A DNA stretch of 64,000 bases from Chrysomallon squamiferum (GCA_012295275.1 CM022665.1:5622901-5686900); one strand, 5' to 3'. Shown: positions 24,716-40,827, numbered from the stretch's first letter. Made by a program: numbers and translations. The notes: a model not told the origin generated them from the letters alone.

Positions 24716-26872
24716 ATTTAGTTTTATGCTTTACAGTCTAATAATCGTTAATAATAAAATATATGAAAACTATCTTTGAACAATTAAAAATAATTTGTTT
24801 GCCATAGTGTTTCATACTTTTTTCTCTCGAAAGCCAAAGTATATGATTATTAAATTATTATTTATTTATTAAATATCTCTTCTAATGCAGTTATTTATTT
24901 AATGTCGTTGTTACAAGACTGCCGTTATGAATCATGAACCATATATATTATTCGTGTGTATATAATTATTTTAATTAGTCATTACCCTGCTTGCGCAACT
25001 ATGTACTCATTTACCTACTTGGACATGTTAGAACAGATAGCCAGACGTAGTTTGTCAGCTACGTACTCACTCACACATTTTCATCTATGCTTCACCGATT
25101 GATTTGTTAAAGTGGATCTTTTGTTTTTCTTCGAAACCTTCAGTAACAAAAACAGACACATTTATTTCCTGTGCGACAGACCATGAAATTACAATTAACT
25201 GAACGTGAAAACTGATAGTTTTGGTGTCAAAACAGAAGACAACTTTATAGGTTAACATGCAGAGTCTGTGCGTGTGTGCATACACACACACACACAACAT
25301 TGTGCACACACGCACGCACACAACATACACCGAGTCAATTTTGCAATATTTTAGAGAATATAAATTTTAGGTTTAATGAAAGAATGTTAAAGGAGACCTC
25401 AAATTTATTTATTTATATAATAATAAATTATTAAATGTTAGATATGGGTTTAGTGTTATGAACATGTGAGAGAAAAATCTGTAAGCAACAGGAGTTCCTT
25501 TAAATCTACCTTCCCATAGAAAGAAGAGCATAAACCTCGTTCTTTGTGAAACCAAATGTGAAACATGAACTATCCCAAACGTGTGGGTGCCTTGAGGATT
25601 GATCACGAGACCTATCCCACAACATGTCAACTGAACTTGGTATGCAGATCTCTAGTTTACACAGGGTAATAGCAATTGGATATCTTTTAAAATATACTCA
25701 TCTATAAAAACAAAGATTTTTTTTTTCTATTATATGTTTTAATAAACCAATAAACAAAAATAGTCACATACATAATTAAATATTACATATCAAGCAATGA
25801 GCATAAGCAGTTACAACAATGGGACAAAGAACAGAACATGAAAAGGCACTTCTGCATGTCCTGTTCAATGTATACATAATGCCTGTGGATTCCACAACCA
25901 TAATAATTTTATCTGGGTAGCAGTCATAGATAAAATAATTGATCAAACAACAGAAACTTCAATTATTAATATTAACATTATTAATTCCACTGTTTGCTGA
26001 AAGTTAAGATGAAAGATAATTATATATTCAGACAAAAATTTATAATTTTGAAAAGGCTATAAACCTATTTTTACCTTATTTTAATACAGGAGCAATTGAT
26101 AAAAATCTTTTAAAAAAAACATCCATACTTTAGAATCATAATTGAAAGAAAAACATTTGCATATTGTAAACATTTTAATAATCAAAATGCAGCTGCACCC
26201 TTTTTTTAAGTAGATATGTTATGCATGTATACCTGTTTTCTAAAAATAAATTAAACTAAAAGCATATAAACCTTTTTTTAAAAACTACCAAAAAAAAATC
26301 CCAAGTTGTATTTAGTAACTTATATTCATTTTGGACTTTAAAGATTTTACATCCATCAGTAGATCCAACAGTGTTCTTTAATAAAAACCTTTTTGAAAAA
26401 TCAAAAGGCAGAACACTGTATTATTTATATAAAATTACAACATTTAAAAAAAAAATTAATGTATACTCAAAATATATAGATTTCTATAATATATCAATTT
26501 TAAAAAAAAGAACACTGTAGAAAAACATTAATATAATTATATTAATAATGTAAAAGTCTGTATTGTTAAAACTTTTATGATCATCTGAAATTACAACAGA
26601 AAAATATTATATTAATATTTTATCTATCTTTATGTCTCTTGAAGCCTAACTTGCATTGTGTAAAAAAAAAAAAAAAAAAAAAAATTAATGTTAGATTATT
26701 TTAATTCATTTTCTAAAATAAAACTGAAACATAATAATAATAATTAAAAAATGAAGGAAAAGACAAAACTATAATGTTTATACAAAAGCATAACGGTTTA
26801 TATACTAGAATATTTGTTTCAGTCCATCAGCACTGCCAGAAATTATGTGTTTTATGTGACTCTCTGAACAAA
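23300..26872. other. Intergenic region between the GST Pi and MDM2-like genes
   Basis: AT-rich, with an ATT array (about 24660-24710), one SINE copy (25455-25625) and the probable 3' UTR of the GST gene at the right end. No coding exon seen. Confidence 0.6.
25455..25625 (-). mobile_element. SINE copy, minus orientation
   Basis: The minus strand has a B-box-like GTGATCAATCCTC and the body words TATGCTCTTCTTTCTATGGG and GGTAGATTTAAAGGAACTCC, parallel to the copy at 2058. It lies between the GST and MDM2-like genes. Confidence 0.6.
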
Positions 26873-30468
<3,596 letters not shown>

Positions 30469-31300
30469 CTGAAAAAGTAGTTAAAATGGTAACAAATAGC
30501 AACAAAACTAAAATTTACTAAAATGACACAAACAATAAATAAATTAAATTTAAAATTATAAAACAGCAACAATAATAATTTAGACCAATAACAACACAAA
30601 TGAATAAACAAACAGATGTCATACCAGATGTTTTTTATTTTTTTTTAGTTGTTTATCATTTTTCATTAGGTGATAATTTTTTTTTTTTTTTTTTGGAGGT
30701 GGTTCATGGTTGGTATACTATGAATATTTGAAAGGAAATCATTTCTATCTTATTAACTGACAGTTACAAAATTAATTGTTTCCACAGACAGACATTACAA
30801 GTAATGGCCAATGGTAAATTTGTTGTGGAGATTTGACTGAAATGATAAATATTGCAGTGGGTAAAAACTCCATCATTGCCCACAACTATAAGTTACTGAG
30901 TATAACCCCTAAATGTAACTATTGTCATCATCATTTTTATTTTTGGCCATTACTGTCATGACTGGCATCTAATCTGAACAATTATTATTACAATTTAAAA
31001 CTAAGTAAAGAATTTTACACTATTACAGAGTTATTGTGTTTTGGTATCTTTATATATATACTTTTTCCTTCTTGTTTTGTCACTACTAATTATTATATCT
31101 TTTATACTTGTCATCAACCTGATGTAATGTAAAAAAAAAATTGTCTTTGTTATAAAAGAAAAAATTATGTAAATCATTAATGGTATGCTCCTACTTGGTA
31201 AGAAAAATTAAATTTGTGCCCATGTAAAAGGTCAATGCTCTGCCTTGACATACTGTTGACTTACTACTTGAAATACAAGTGTACTATGGTTAAAACGCGC

Positions 31301-31303
<3 letters not shown>

Positions 31304-31369
<66 letters not shown>
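31304..31369. repeat. (GA)n microsatellite, 66 bp
   Basis: Uninterrupted GA dinucleotides in the first intron of the GST Pi gene, about 400 bp downstream of its promoter. Confidence 0.97.
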
Positions 31370-31370
<1 letters not shown>

Positions 31371-31782
31371 ATATATAATTGAGTGGCAAACTGCCTGTTT
31401 CACAGAAACGTGTCTGGTTTTAGTTTCGATTTATCGGATTCGACTATCCTCCATCCCTTAGCCTATCTAATGATGCAATTATTATTGTTGTAGTATTCCT
31501 GCAAGTATATTTGTTAAACATTTAATTATTGCGTCAAATGGAAGCAACGTACTGAATTTCAAGTACTTTATTTGAACTATAATCTCGCATGCTGATCTAA
31601 TAATCTCATGTCTTATGATTAGCGTCACTCTCACTATCACATTGTCACGCAGTTTTAACACCTAACTTGAAGAAAAAAATAGATCTTCTCACTCAAACTA
31701 TCTGCATTGCAAAAATAAATTAACTTGAAACAAAACTGTTTTTCAGCATATCAACAGCTAGATATGACTTACTCTTTCTTAC

Positions 31783-31854
31783 TTGCCAATGAAGATCGAA
31801 ACTTGTATCTCTTGTAATTTATAACACCAACGCCGCAAGTCGAGTGATCACGTG
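31783..31854 (-). promoter_or_regulatory. GST Pi promoter and 5' UTR exon carrying the A of the start codon
   Basis: On the minus strand an E-box CACGTG (31854-31849) is followed by a TATAAAT box (31823-31817). About 35 nt further on a donor, GGCAA|GTAAGA, has its last exon base at 31783. Splicing this A to the acceptor at 30469 creates ATG. The leader exon would be only about 10-20 nt if transcription starts the usual distance from the TATA box. The start site is inferred. Confidence 0.6.
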
Positions 31855-33307
31855 GTTTCCGCGACCTTGGCCTGATTAAAACTCGTTGCTACCAAGCTTT
31901 TTCGACTTCAGTCCCGTATGGTTTAGAACTTTAGATTAAACCGAGTTTGATGTTTTATCCTTAGTATGACTGTGGAACCAAGCCATCATTTTTATAAAGA
32001 AAAGCACATTTATTTGTATAGAAGAAATTAAACACAGGATTTTGTCGTTCTATGGATTAAAAACGAAGTTAAATCCATTTCCTCAGCCCTCTGTAGCCTG
32101 TGTAGCACGCACACTTTAACAGATGGAAGTTTATGGTTAATTTTTAAAATATTAATTACCTGTCATTATTTATAAATTTTGTTAGTTACATTTAGTACGC
32201 AATACATATATATGAAAAGGCCAATGTTAATGTTTTTCATCTGGCACTAAGCAAATGCGACTCCATAGCCGATCTAGAGTACTAAATGCTTAGATCCAAA
32301 CAGTAATCGATATTAAAGTGATCTGTATTCATGTGTAATTTATATTACGTTTTTTTCTAATAAGCTTCTTCTTCTTCTTTATTTATTTAGTTTCTTTATT
32401 ATTATTATTATTTCAGTGTCATCTGTTATTGATAAGACCGATATGTTTTAATTTCATGGCACGTGTTTGTGTGTGTGTCACTTCAAATTTGAGGCGGGAA
32501 AGTTCCAATGTACCTATGAACGCAATCTTCATGAAGAGCGCGGGTCATGGTCATAGAATCCACGTGTTTCTAAAAAAAAAAAAAAAAACACCTCACAGTG
32601 CTTAAACCTGTATTAATAAATCAATTTAAATAAAAGAATTGGCGTTTTCCCTTGATTTATTCAAAACGACTGATTTCAATATACTGTTTTAGAACCTTAA
32701 TTTAGATCGATTGTTTAAAGAACGTTTCAAACATTTTATGTTACAGACTGATTAGACTTGCCTTATGGATAATGTTTCTTCGAGGGAAAGTTTAAAAAAT
32801 GAATACTATAGGAATGATTGAACTTAAACACTGTGATATTTATTAAAGTATGGAAATTATGTGGAGTTAAGGATCTACTTGAATAAAACGAGGATCACTA
32901 GATACATATATAGAGTGATGTCATCTACTTGACTGAGTGATGGTCTCTATCTGAATGGAGTGAAGGGATCTACACTAATGGAGAAAAAAGGGGCAATTTG
33001 AACGCAGACAAGGGATCTACTTGAAAGGAGTAGATTTATTTGAGTGAACTGAGAGGACCTACCCGAAAAGAGTATTTTGATTCACCTGTATGTAGTAAGA
33101 ATATCTGCCTGAATAACGCGATGGGATCTAGAAGCATACAGTGTGATGTGATCTACTAGATTGTTAATTAAAGGGTTTTCTTGAATGAGTTAAGCTTCAT
33201 AACGTAAACTGAGAGATCACATACAAGATCGCAAAAAGCAACAACACATTTATTAACCTCACCTTTTGGTACAGTAAGGTATCATTTCTTTTACATGCAC
33301 AAAATTA
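31855..33307. other. Intergenic region between the secreted-protein and GST Pi genes
   Basis: Contains a CACGTG E-box near 32560, the degenerate minisatellite at 32870-33180 and no convincing exon. The right part is probably the 3' UTR of the gene at 33308. Confidence 0.5.
32870..33180. repeat. Degenerate minisatellite downstream of the secreted-protein gene
   Basis: Roughly ten diverged copies of a 22-25 bp unit resembling GGATCTACTTGAATGGAGTG. The array starts about 130 bp beyond the stop codon of the minus-strand gene at 33308 and may lie in its 3' untranslated region. Confidence 0.7.
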
Positions 33308-34411
33308 TCACGTTAAAACTGTTACCAGAACATGAAGAAACGCAAACAGCCAGTTATTCCAGGTAAACGGAACATTAGCTTTGCTTTCAGCCTCTTCTTC
33401 TTCTTCTTCCTCTTTCATTTCGCTAAACTTCTTACTAAACTCGTCGACTCTGTGTATTTTCAAAATTTTCTTTCCTTTTACGTGACAAGTCCCAGATTTC
33501 GGATTATAGATGCCAACTTGTCCCTTTGAACATCTGCAAGAGTAATTCAACTGGTTTCTTATCAAGCCCAAGAGATTCATATTATTGTCTGGATTAAATT
33601 CGCACGATTTGTCTTGGAATCTGTTGCAAGGGTTTCCTTCATCGTTCGCCATATCTCTAGGAGATGGAATGTTTCCTCCAGTCGTCCTCCCATAGCATGG
33701 GTTCGGACAGAACATGATTTCTGCACAGAGGAAAGCTTTGTTTGGGTCGTCACTTCTCCAGTCAAAAATGGTTAATCCTGAAACTCTGGACTCTTGTACG
33801 CGATTTAAATACATCAGACAGTTCTTCCCTTTCATAAAATGAGCCAGAATTTCTTCTCTTTTCATTGTGTACCAACACATGTAATAGGATGCAGTTGCTC
33901 TGAAAGTTAAGAAAGCTATCCAGTCTTTAAATGGGTAATAATCGGGCCAGTTCAGGGGCGGCACCGTTTTGTGCAGCAGTGGGTACAAACTGCTCGTTCC
34001 AGGATCTGAAATAACCTTGTAGATCTCCAGTATACAGTCGATCACAGACTGTTCGCAAGCAGAGTTTAATTTTCTGTTCATCGGTTTCAGAGGAGGAGAA
34101 GGGAAGTGTCGAAAAAACTGTGGCTTTCTTTCTGTCGTTTTCCGTCGGTCAATCCCAAAATACTTATGAGCTGCTATAAACAGCCCAACATGGTGAAGCT
34201 GAATCGAATAAATGGGCCTGTCTCTTTTGTGCCTGTTAAGCTTTGTAAAATTTCCTGGTTCGTCGTCCGGGTAATTTTCTTCATTTTTGCTTGAATAACC
34301 ATATGACATTTCTTCCCAGCTGGAATTTTTATAAGCCGGAAATTCGTCAAAATGTCCTTTCACACACACAAAATAAATTAAAGTTAGCGCTTTAAATAAA
34401 TACAGTGCCAT
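33308..34411 (-). CDS. Intronless gene for a cysteine-rich secreted, probably GPI-anchored protein
   Basis: This is an uninterrupted 367-residue frame; I do not recognise the family. Residues 1-19 form a signal peptide (hydrophobic LTLIYFVCV core). An acidic, Tyr-rich segment follows, ending in a furin-type site RHKR (60-63), so a short propeptide may be removed. The mature part has conserved-looking blocks with paired cysteines (119, 126, 179, 198) and Trp/Tyr-rich WPDYYPFKDW. A cysteine cluster follows at 229, 235, 239, 262, 270, 292, 294 and 309, with CPNPCYGR and CRCSKGQVG spacing that resembles an EGF-like module. N-glycosylation sequons are at 29, 54 and 289. A run of glutamates (334-340) precedes a hydrophobic C-terminal tail, as in GPI-anchor signals. 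The long open frame, balanced composition and signal peptide argue for a real gene. It diverges from the biliverdin reductase gene. Confidence 0.85.
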   Translation of the reverse strand: MALYLFKALTLIYFVCVKGHFDEFPAYKNSSWEEMSYGYSSKNEENYPDDEPGNFTKLNRHKRDRPIYSIQLHHVGLFIAAHKYFGIDRRKTTERKPQFFRHFPSPPLKPMNRKLNSACEQSVIDCILEIYKVISDPGTSSLYPLLHKTVPPLNWPDYYPFKDWIAFLTFRATASYYMCWYTMKREEILAHFMKGKNCLMYLNRVQESRVSGLTIFDWRSDDPNKAFLCAEIMFCPNPCYGRTTGGNIPSPRDMANDEGNPCNRFQDKSCEFNPDNNMNLLGLIRNQLNYSCRCSKGQVGIYNPKSGTCHVKGKKILKIHRVDEFSKKFSEMKEEEEEEEAESKANVPFTWNNWLFAFLHVLVTVLT

Positions 34412-34486
34412 TAATTATGGTGGTATTTCGTATACTCAAACTAATAAACAATCAGTTTTTCTTCAAACGTTTATTTTCAAACGACA

Positions 34487-34494
34487 TGACGTCA
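34487..34494. promoter_or_regulatory. Palindromic cAMP response element upstream of the secreted-protein gene
   Basis: A perfect TGACGTCA octamer lies 76 bp upstream of the ATG at 34411, in the normal range for a proximal CREB/ATF site. Function is inferred from the motif and its position. Confidence 0.5.
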
Positions 34495-35153
34495 TAATAA
34501 AACGTCCTCGGAAACTGCCCTTCCTTTTATGAATAGGGAACTAATACCCTAAACGTTCCCAAGGAAAACAAATAAACATACTAAAACGTTTTGTTTTGTG
34601 GGTGTTTATTTTTTAAACACAAACAGTATATATACAAATACATAGGTACATACATACATACATACGCACGCACACATAAAAAAGCGAAAATACTCAAAGG
34701 AAATCGGCGTCTTTTATTATGCACATAAGCACCGAGTCATACTTTAGCGTACGTAGTAGATATTCCGTGGCACCACTACGCTTTGTGAACTCCGTGTCCT
34801 AACTGTAGTTGCGATACATAGCCCGACGTAGTGAAGTATACAGATAAATATAGCTCGGCCTGATTTAACATAGCGGTAATTGCTGTATATTTCGTAAGCG
34901 TGTGAAGGACTGTGAACGCGAATTATTGCTTTATTCTCTCTTTTTCTCCAACCCACTCACCCATCATCGCATACACATGCTCACATACTTACCTAAATCT
35001 CCTTACTTAATATACATATATATATTTTTGTTTCTCTATCACTGTCTACTTTTTTCTTTTTTATATATCCTTCTATCTATCCGTCTGTCTATGTTGAATG
35101 GAAACTACCAAAACTATACGCAGTACAAGTTTATATATATTACACGTCTCTTC

Positions 35154-35156
<3 letters not shown>

Positions 35157-35199
<43 letters not shown>
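35157..35199. repeat. (CT)n microsatellite
   Basis: Uninterrupted CT dinucleotides in the divergent intergenic region, about 280 bp upstream of the BLVRA TATA box. Confidence 0.97.
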
Positions 35200-35202
<3 letters not shown>

Positions 35203-35476
35203 ACGTGTACACCAATGAATGCGAACATGTCCGTGGAATTATGCAATACTTTAAAAACCAACGTCTCTCATAAAAATTATAACATTGTGTACAGGTGTGT
35301 TAGTTTATGAATGAAACAACGTGTGCAATGGCACGGACACATCATCAGGTCAAGAAGTGTCGGCGCCAGTGAATAATTGTCCAGCTGTTGACAGAAGAAC
35401 AGGCTAGTTTTCGTTATTGACATTAATGGGTAGCGGAAGGAAAGAAAACGTGGCTTACACCTCGTAAAGTCTGATT

Positions 35477-35544
35477 TATAAAAAGAGTTATCGCGAAATT
35501 GTAGCAGATAACTTGAGCGCAGCGAAGATATTTAGTACACCACC
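35477..35544 (+). promoter_or_regulatory. BLVRA TATA box and short leader
   Basis: TATAAAAA at 35477-35484 lies 61 bp before the ATG. A start 25-30 bp further on would leave a leader of about 35-40 nt with no upstream ATG. Inferred from position. Confidence 0.55.
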
Positions 35545-35690
35545 ATGGCTCCAGCTAAAGTGTTTGGTGTCGTGGTTATTGGAATAGGAATGGCAGGAAG
35601 GGTTCGCATCAGAGATTTGTTGTCTGCAGCAGACGATGTTAGTTTAGGTCTGAAGCTTGTTGGTTTCGTATCGAGGTATGTGTCATTAAA

Positions 35691-35733
<43 letters not shown>

Positions 35734-35978
35734 TCAGCAACAACAGGAACATTACCAGTATAACGTATTGTTATGATTATTATTATTATTATTAGTAGTA
35801 GTAGTAGTAGTAGTAGTATTTATTATTTGAAAATCTTTATTTATGTTTAGCTATTATTTAAATTTTAAAGTAATTTTTATGTTTGTATATGTTTGTGCGT
35901 ATTTAAAATGTTAAAGAATTCAGATGTTTGAGAATTGTATCAGCTATTTCTCATTGGTAAATGTAAAGCAGGAAACTG

Positions 35979-36027
<49 letters not shown>

Positions 36028-39000
36028 GTGTGTGTGTGTGATTATTTTCAGGTGTTTTTTTGTGTGTCTTTCTTTCTTTCTTTAATTATTATTATTTTAT
36101 TTTTTTATTTTTATTATTATTATTATTATTTTTTTTTTTTTTTTACTTGTTCTGTTTTTTGATTTAGACGCAGTGATGTTGAGGTCGACAGCGTAGAATG
36201 TCTAAAGCTGGACGACGCTTTGGCTAGATCTGACGTTGATGCCGTGTTAATATGCACAGAGTCTGGTTCGCACGAAGAATACATCAGGTATAATTAAATA
36301 CATTTATTGTGTTATCAACAATACAAGTGAAAAAGAAAATTATCATAATGACAATAAACAGAGTTCAGGATTAAACAGAAAATCAGATGTAATGATCGGG
36401 ACATTATCGAGAACAGTTCATAATTTTATATTATGTCAGGGACCATTTCTTTTCTTTTTAATGTGTAGCGGAGTAATATTCAGAATAACAAGACAAAATT
36501 GTATTTAGATGATAACTGAAAAATATAAAGGCTCATATATGAGCTGATGTTATATCACCAGTGTATATTATTATTCAGTGAATATAAATAATTTTTCAGG
36601 AAAGCCCTAGATCACAACAAACACATTCTTGTGGAATATCCAGTAGCTTTATCGATGTCGAAAGCGAACGAATTCTACATGGAAGCCAAGAATAAAGGTT
36701 AGAAGAAAAATAGATAATAATTAATATTCTTGTATTTTATCAAGTGATGAACTGTTTGAAACGTACTTGCATATAAGGACTAAGCACACAGCCGAAACAT
36801 ATAGTTGGTTTAGCCATGACTGCGTTAACTATACTTCTGTCAAGGGAAAAAAGATGTTAAAATTCGGTATTGCCGTTTTTTATATATTGAGTACAATCCT
36901 AAGTGGGATGATGATGATGATAATAACTAGCTTACATCTGACGATTAAAATATCAAATAACATTGCTAGATATCGAAGATAAGATAAAAATTGCATCATT
37001 TACTATGGTTCATTTATAATGATGTTGATAACGATGGTGAAATAATTGCCTGCTATAATAATAATAAACAAGAAAAAAAGATTAAAAAAAACAAACATTC
37101 TCAGGCATATATTTACAACATATAACTTCAGTGATTCTACAAAGCGACCAACATTCATTTTATTATTTTTTTTCCTCATTACATTATAATTGACTTTCCT
37201 TTGACAAAGAACTGTTTCTATGGAAACGACGTTTTTCCAATATGCTCAGAGAGGTCCTTTCACTTCGACAGAAACGAGATAACAAGATCTGAAAGGAATT
37301 TATTTTAAGACAGCCATGCTGACGGTTGGATTAACTGCGCTGATGTGATAACTAGACGACCTTCAGTTCACGAAGTAGTTCAAGACTGATTTATTTCTGT
37401 ACTGACATTTCATTTAATTCTGCATCCTAATCTGAACATGATAGTTTGTCCTTGAGCATAATTTGGTATTCGTTTCGTAATAACTGCACGTTTACGTGAT
37501 GGCAGACTCGTAAGCTGGGAGAGATAAAAAGGGGTTGGTTATGGGCTGGCGGATGTTCAGAAAAAAGTCGGTTAGTACACTGACGCAATTTAGGGACGTA
37601 TATTGAATTGTGAATGACATATGTTCACTGATATGAAAGATTTTAACGTGGAGGTGTGGTTGGGCACGCAGGTGATAACCATTTTATACCACAACCTCAT
37701 TCGCATACACATAAAAATAAAAACTGCAATTGCATCCATCATAAAAGATAGCGTATGTTCGTGTGTTAGATATCTAGTATTTTAGGTATTTTTTTTTTTT
37801 ATAACTGTTTGGCTTTGTTTCTGTGAGTGTGTATTTTTAGGTATTGATATTTATAATAACAAAAACAAAAAAAAATAATAAATCAATATTCGGATAGTTT
37901 TAATTTTAGCTTACTATCATTCACGCTTTATTTCTATCATATCTTAGGATTGATTTTGTTTATCTGGATCTGTTTGCGAGTATTGAATATCTAGTTAAAT
38001 AATTAAAATAGTTTGTAAGATATTGTATATATCCGTTTGTTTTAAAAACGCGTACGACTAAGGATGGGCAAAAACAGTGGTAAACATTGGTGCACAGCAA
38101 TAAATTCTGCCCCCTTAACCAAAGAGTTTATGTGTGCCCTTTCTAAAATATTATTTTCTAACTTGAACCACCATGTGAAATCTTTTTATGATATACTGCA
38201 TTATTTAAATTCGTCTTGTGTGAATTAGTCCAAAAAAAAAAAAAAAAAAAAAAACAAACACAACAATATGTATCATTTGAATTAGTCCCATACAAAACGT
38301 TTTTATTTCGGTTAGTCTTACAAAAATGTCTTGTTATATGAATTAGTTTTATGATATACGATATTGTCTGAATTTGTTTCCTGAAATATGTGAATTATTC
38401 TTGTAATCAAATACGTTATATTTGAAATCATCTCATTAAGTGGGTTATTATTTCAGGTTTTTTTTGTTTCATCAAATAAATTATTTTAATACTGTAGTAG
38501 TCTTAAAAGTACGCACAGTTCTGTTTGTAACTTATTTATTTCTGACTGTATGCTAGGTCTTGTCATACACGAAGAGAACATTGCACTTCTGACAGACGAT
38601 CACAAAAGACTGAAAGCCAAAGCACAACAAACCAAATTAAAATCAGGCCAGATTGTTCTGAAAGGTGAGATAGGAATGAAGCAAACTAATTTATTATCGC
38701 ATTAAGAAAATAACAACACGATATTTTATACTGAAACAAATATGATATTTAACATTTCTGATAAAAATCTCGTATCTGAAATTTTTGGAATAATGACATT
38801 TTTAAGTGCCTTCTTGGAATATGTTCTGAGAAATTTAACTTACAGTTTCTTTTTGAAAAGAACAGAGAAAACGTCTCCTTTTAGTAACTTTTTTTTTTTT
38901 TTTTTGTATGATTAAAACGTCCAGCCAAGGATTAAGAGTGGCGTTTTTTTTAAAATTATTTTACCCATAATCCTTCGTTTTCAGAAAAATATTCTAAAAG

Positions 39001-40560
39001 AATCCCCATTTCATAATATACAATATACCTATGGTCATTTTTGTATGCAAAAATAAACTTAGATGAAGAAGTTGGTTAATTTGTTTCTGTAATATTACTG
39101 TCGACTTTGATGCAGGTAGTTTTAACAGATGGTTAGAAGAACTAAACAGGAGTGGAAAACCCTTCACAAACAGCACTGCTGAAATACAGACGTGCATTGA
39201 CGCGTTCGGCGAACTAAAGGCGACGTCTGCTAAAATCGAGAAGCTTGACGACGTCACAAGATCAACGTACGAACTAGAAACAACAAACAGCAAGTGAGTT
39301 CTAGCATTTCTTATATTGATGCTTGGTAAATATTAGATTAACAGTTCGGGTGCTGATGATATTTTTATATAATACATTATTAAATTTTGAAAAGAAGTGG
39401 TTTCCTCTCAAAAATGTTTCAAAATATTAATTTAGTCAGCTACACATGGATATTTAGCTATTCTTTATTAATATTTCTTAAAATTCTTATCACTATATAA
39501 CGCAAAGAAGATCTGGTCCAAAAAAAAGAGGAGAAGATTTGGTCCCTAAAAATATCTGAGCGTGTGAAACCGATATTCTTTTAACGAAACATTTATTACA
39601 ATAAATAACGTCTTAAAATCTTTTTAACACCAGTGGCGTACCTAAGATATGGCAAAAATGGCGCGTTCCCTGGACACCACTTGAACGTGGGGGCGCCACT
39701 AAATACTTTCTATTAAAGCTGACTGATACTTTTTAGCTGATTTTATGGTAAAGTGTTCGGACAGAGACGCATTTTCACTGCTCACCATCGGCGCAATTTT
39801 CCTTAGATTCACCCACGGTTAACACTGATCTAAAAAAAAAAATTTGAATAATATTAAATAAATAAATGATCACAGGAAATAGGAGAATCGTCATAGTCAA
39901 CAAAATGGTGAACATAAATTATTACTTTGCATTATAGAGAAATATCAACCTTTTATCATCATTTTAGGAAAATAAATTGTACGATGGAAAGATATACCGA
40001 GAAAGGTCAACGAAAGAGATGGTTTCAGTTCGATTTTGAAGATGGCGAGAAAATTGAGTCTTCTATTGGAGGCCCTCCTCCTTCTAATCCACAAAAGAAA
40101 GGTAAAATGTATTTTCACGTTTTTCCAATAAAATATTATTATTTATTCATCTACGTCAAGTTTATGCAGATAATGCATCTTATTCTTCTTTTAACCATCC
40201 TTGTCTTTTCTTGTCTTTTTAAAAATAAAATAAAATAAAATACAACGTTATCATGACAGTATATATTTATGACAATGATGGCACCAACAAACGTTTTATG
40301 AAATCCTTTATAAAACCCAATAGATTTTGAACGAAAATGAATATATTAGCTAAATTGTTATTGTATAAATTAAAATAAAATAAGTAAAGAAATTTAGAAA
40401 GAAGCAAACAAACAAACAGACAAATAAATGAATATCGCTAATAATTAATACATTTTTTTAAATAATGAAAAATAAGGAATTTGTTTAATTGGTTATCATG
40501 TGTGCTTTTAAAATGATAAAGATAAATGCCAAAAAATAAAAAATAAATAAAAAATAAATA

Positions 40561-40598
<38 letters not shown>

Positions 40599-40827
40599 TA
40601 ATAATAATGAAATAAAATGACGTTAGTAGACCAAGAAAATAAATGGGAAGTAAGACTATCCAAGCATTTATTTCAATTTAATATATATTTTAATTCCAGG
40701 TCTCTTCATGCAAGATCTCTACTTGTTTGCTGAAAAAATGCGTGGTGAACGGTCAATTGACGATGATATAAAACTCTCACTGCGGGCCCTGGAGATAACG
40801 GACGAACTGAATAGTAAAGTTAAATGA
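35545..40827 (+). CDS. BLVRA: Biliverdin reductase A
   Basis: Cytosolic NAD(P)H-dependent enzyme reducing biliverdin IX-alpha to bilirubin in haem breakdown. Seven exons join in phase: 35545-35675, 36168-36287, 36600-36697, 38557-38664, 39116-39293, 39968-40101 and 40700-40827 ending in TGA. They give 298 residues (human 296). The N-terminal Rossmann fold carries VVVIGIGMAGRVRIRDL, matching the GxGxxG nucleotide loop of the family. Next come GFVSRR, the ICTESGSHEEYI segment, the conserved VEYPVALS motif and VIHEEN. The C-terminal sheet domain aligns more loosely (GSFNRWLEEL, FGELKATSAKIE, NCTMERYTEKG, WFQFDFEDG), and the protein ends in the helical LSLRALEITDELN. The ATG sits in a strong CACCATGG context. 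The human C-terminal lysine-rich tail is shortened. Confidence 0.93.

Larger units (their letters stand above)
34412..35476. other. Divergent intergenic region
   Basis: Separates the minus-strand secreted-protein gene from plus-strand BLVRA. It holds the CRE at 34487, a relatively CpG-rich unique stretch (34690-34930) and the (CT)n tract. Confidence 0.6.

Noticed and set aside
33577-33765. Minus-strand 62-codon frame overlapping the intronless gene
   Set aside because: Out-of-frame shadow inside the larger coding sequence.
34106-34294. Open frames antisense or out of frame within 33308-34411
   Set aside because: Shadows of the 367-codon gene, whose signal peptide and cysteine pattern are clear.
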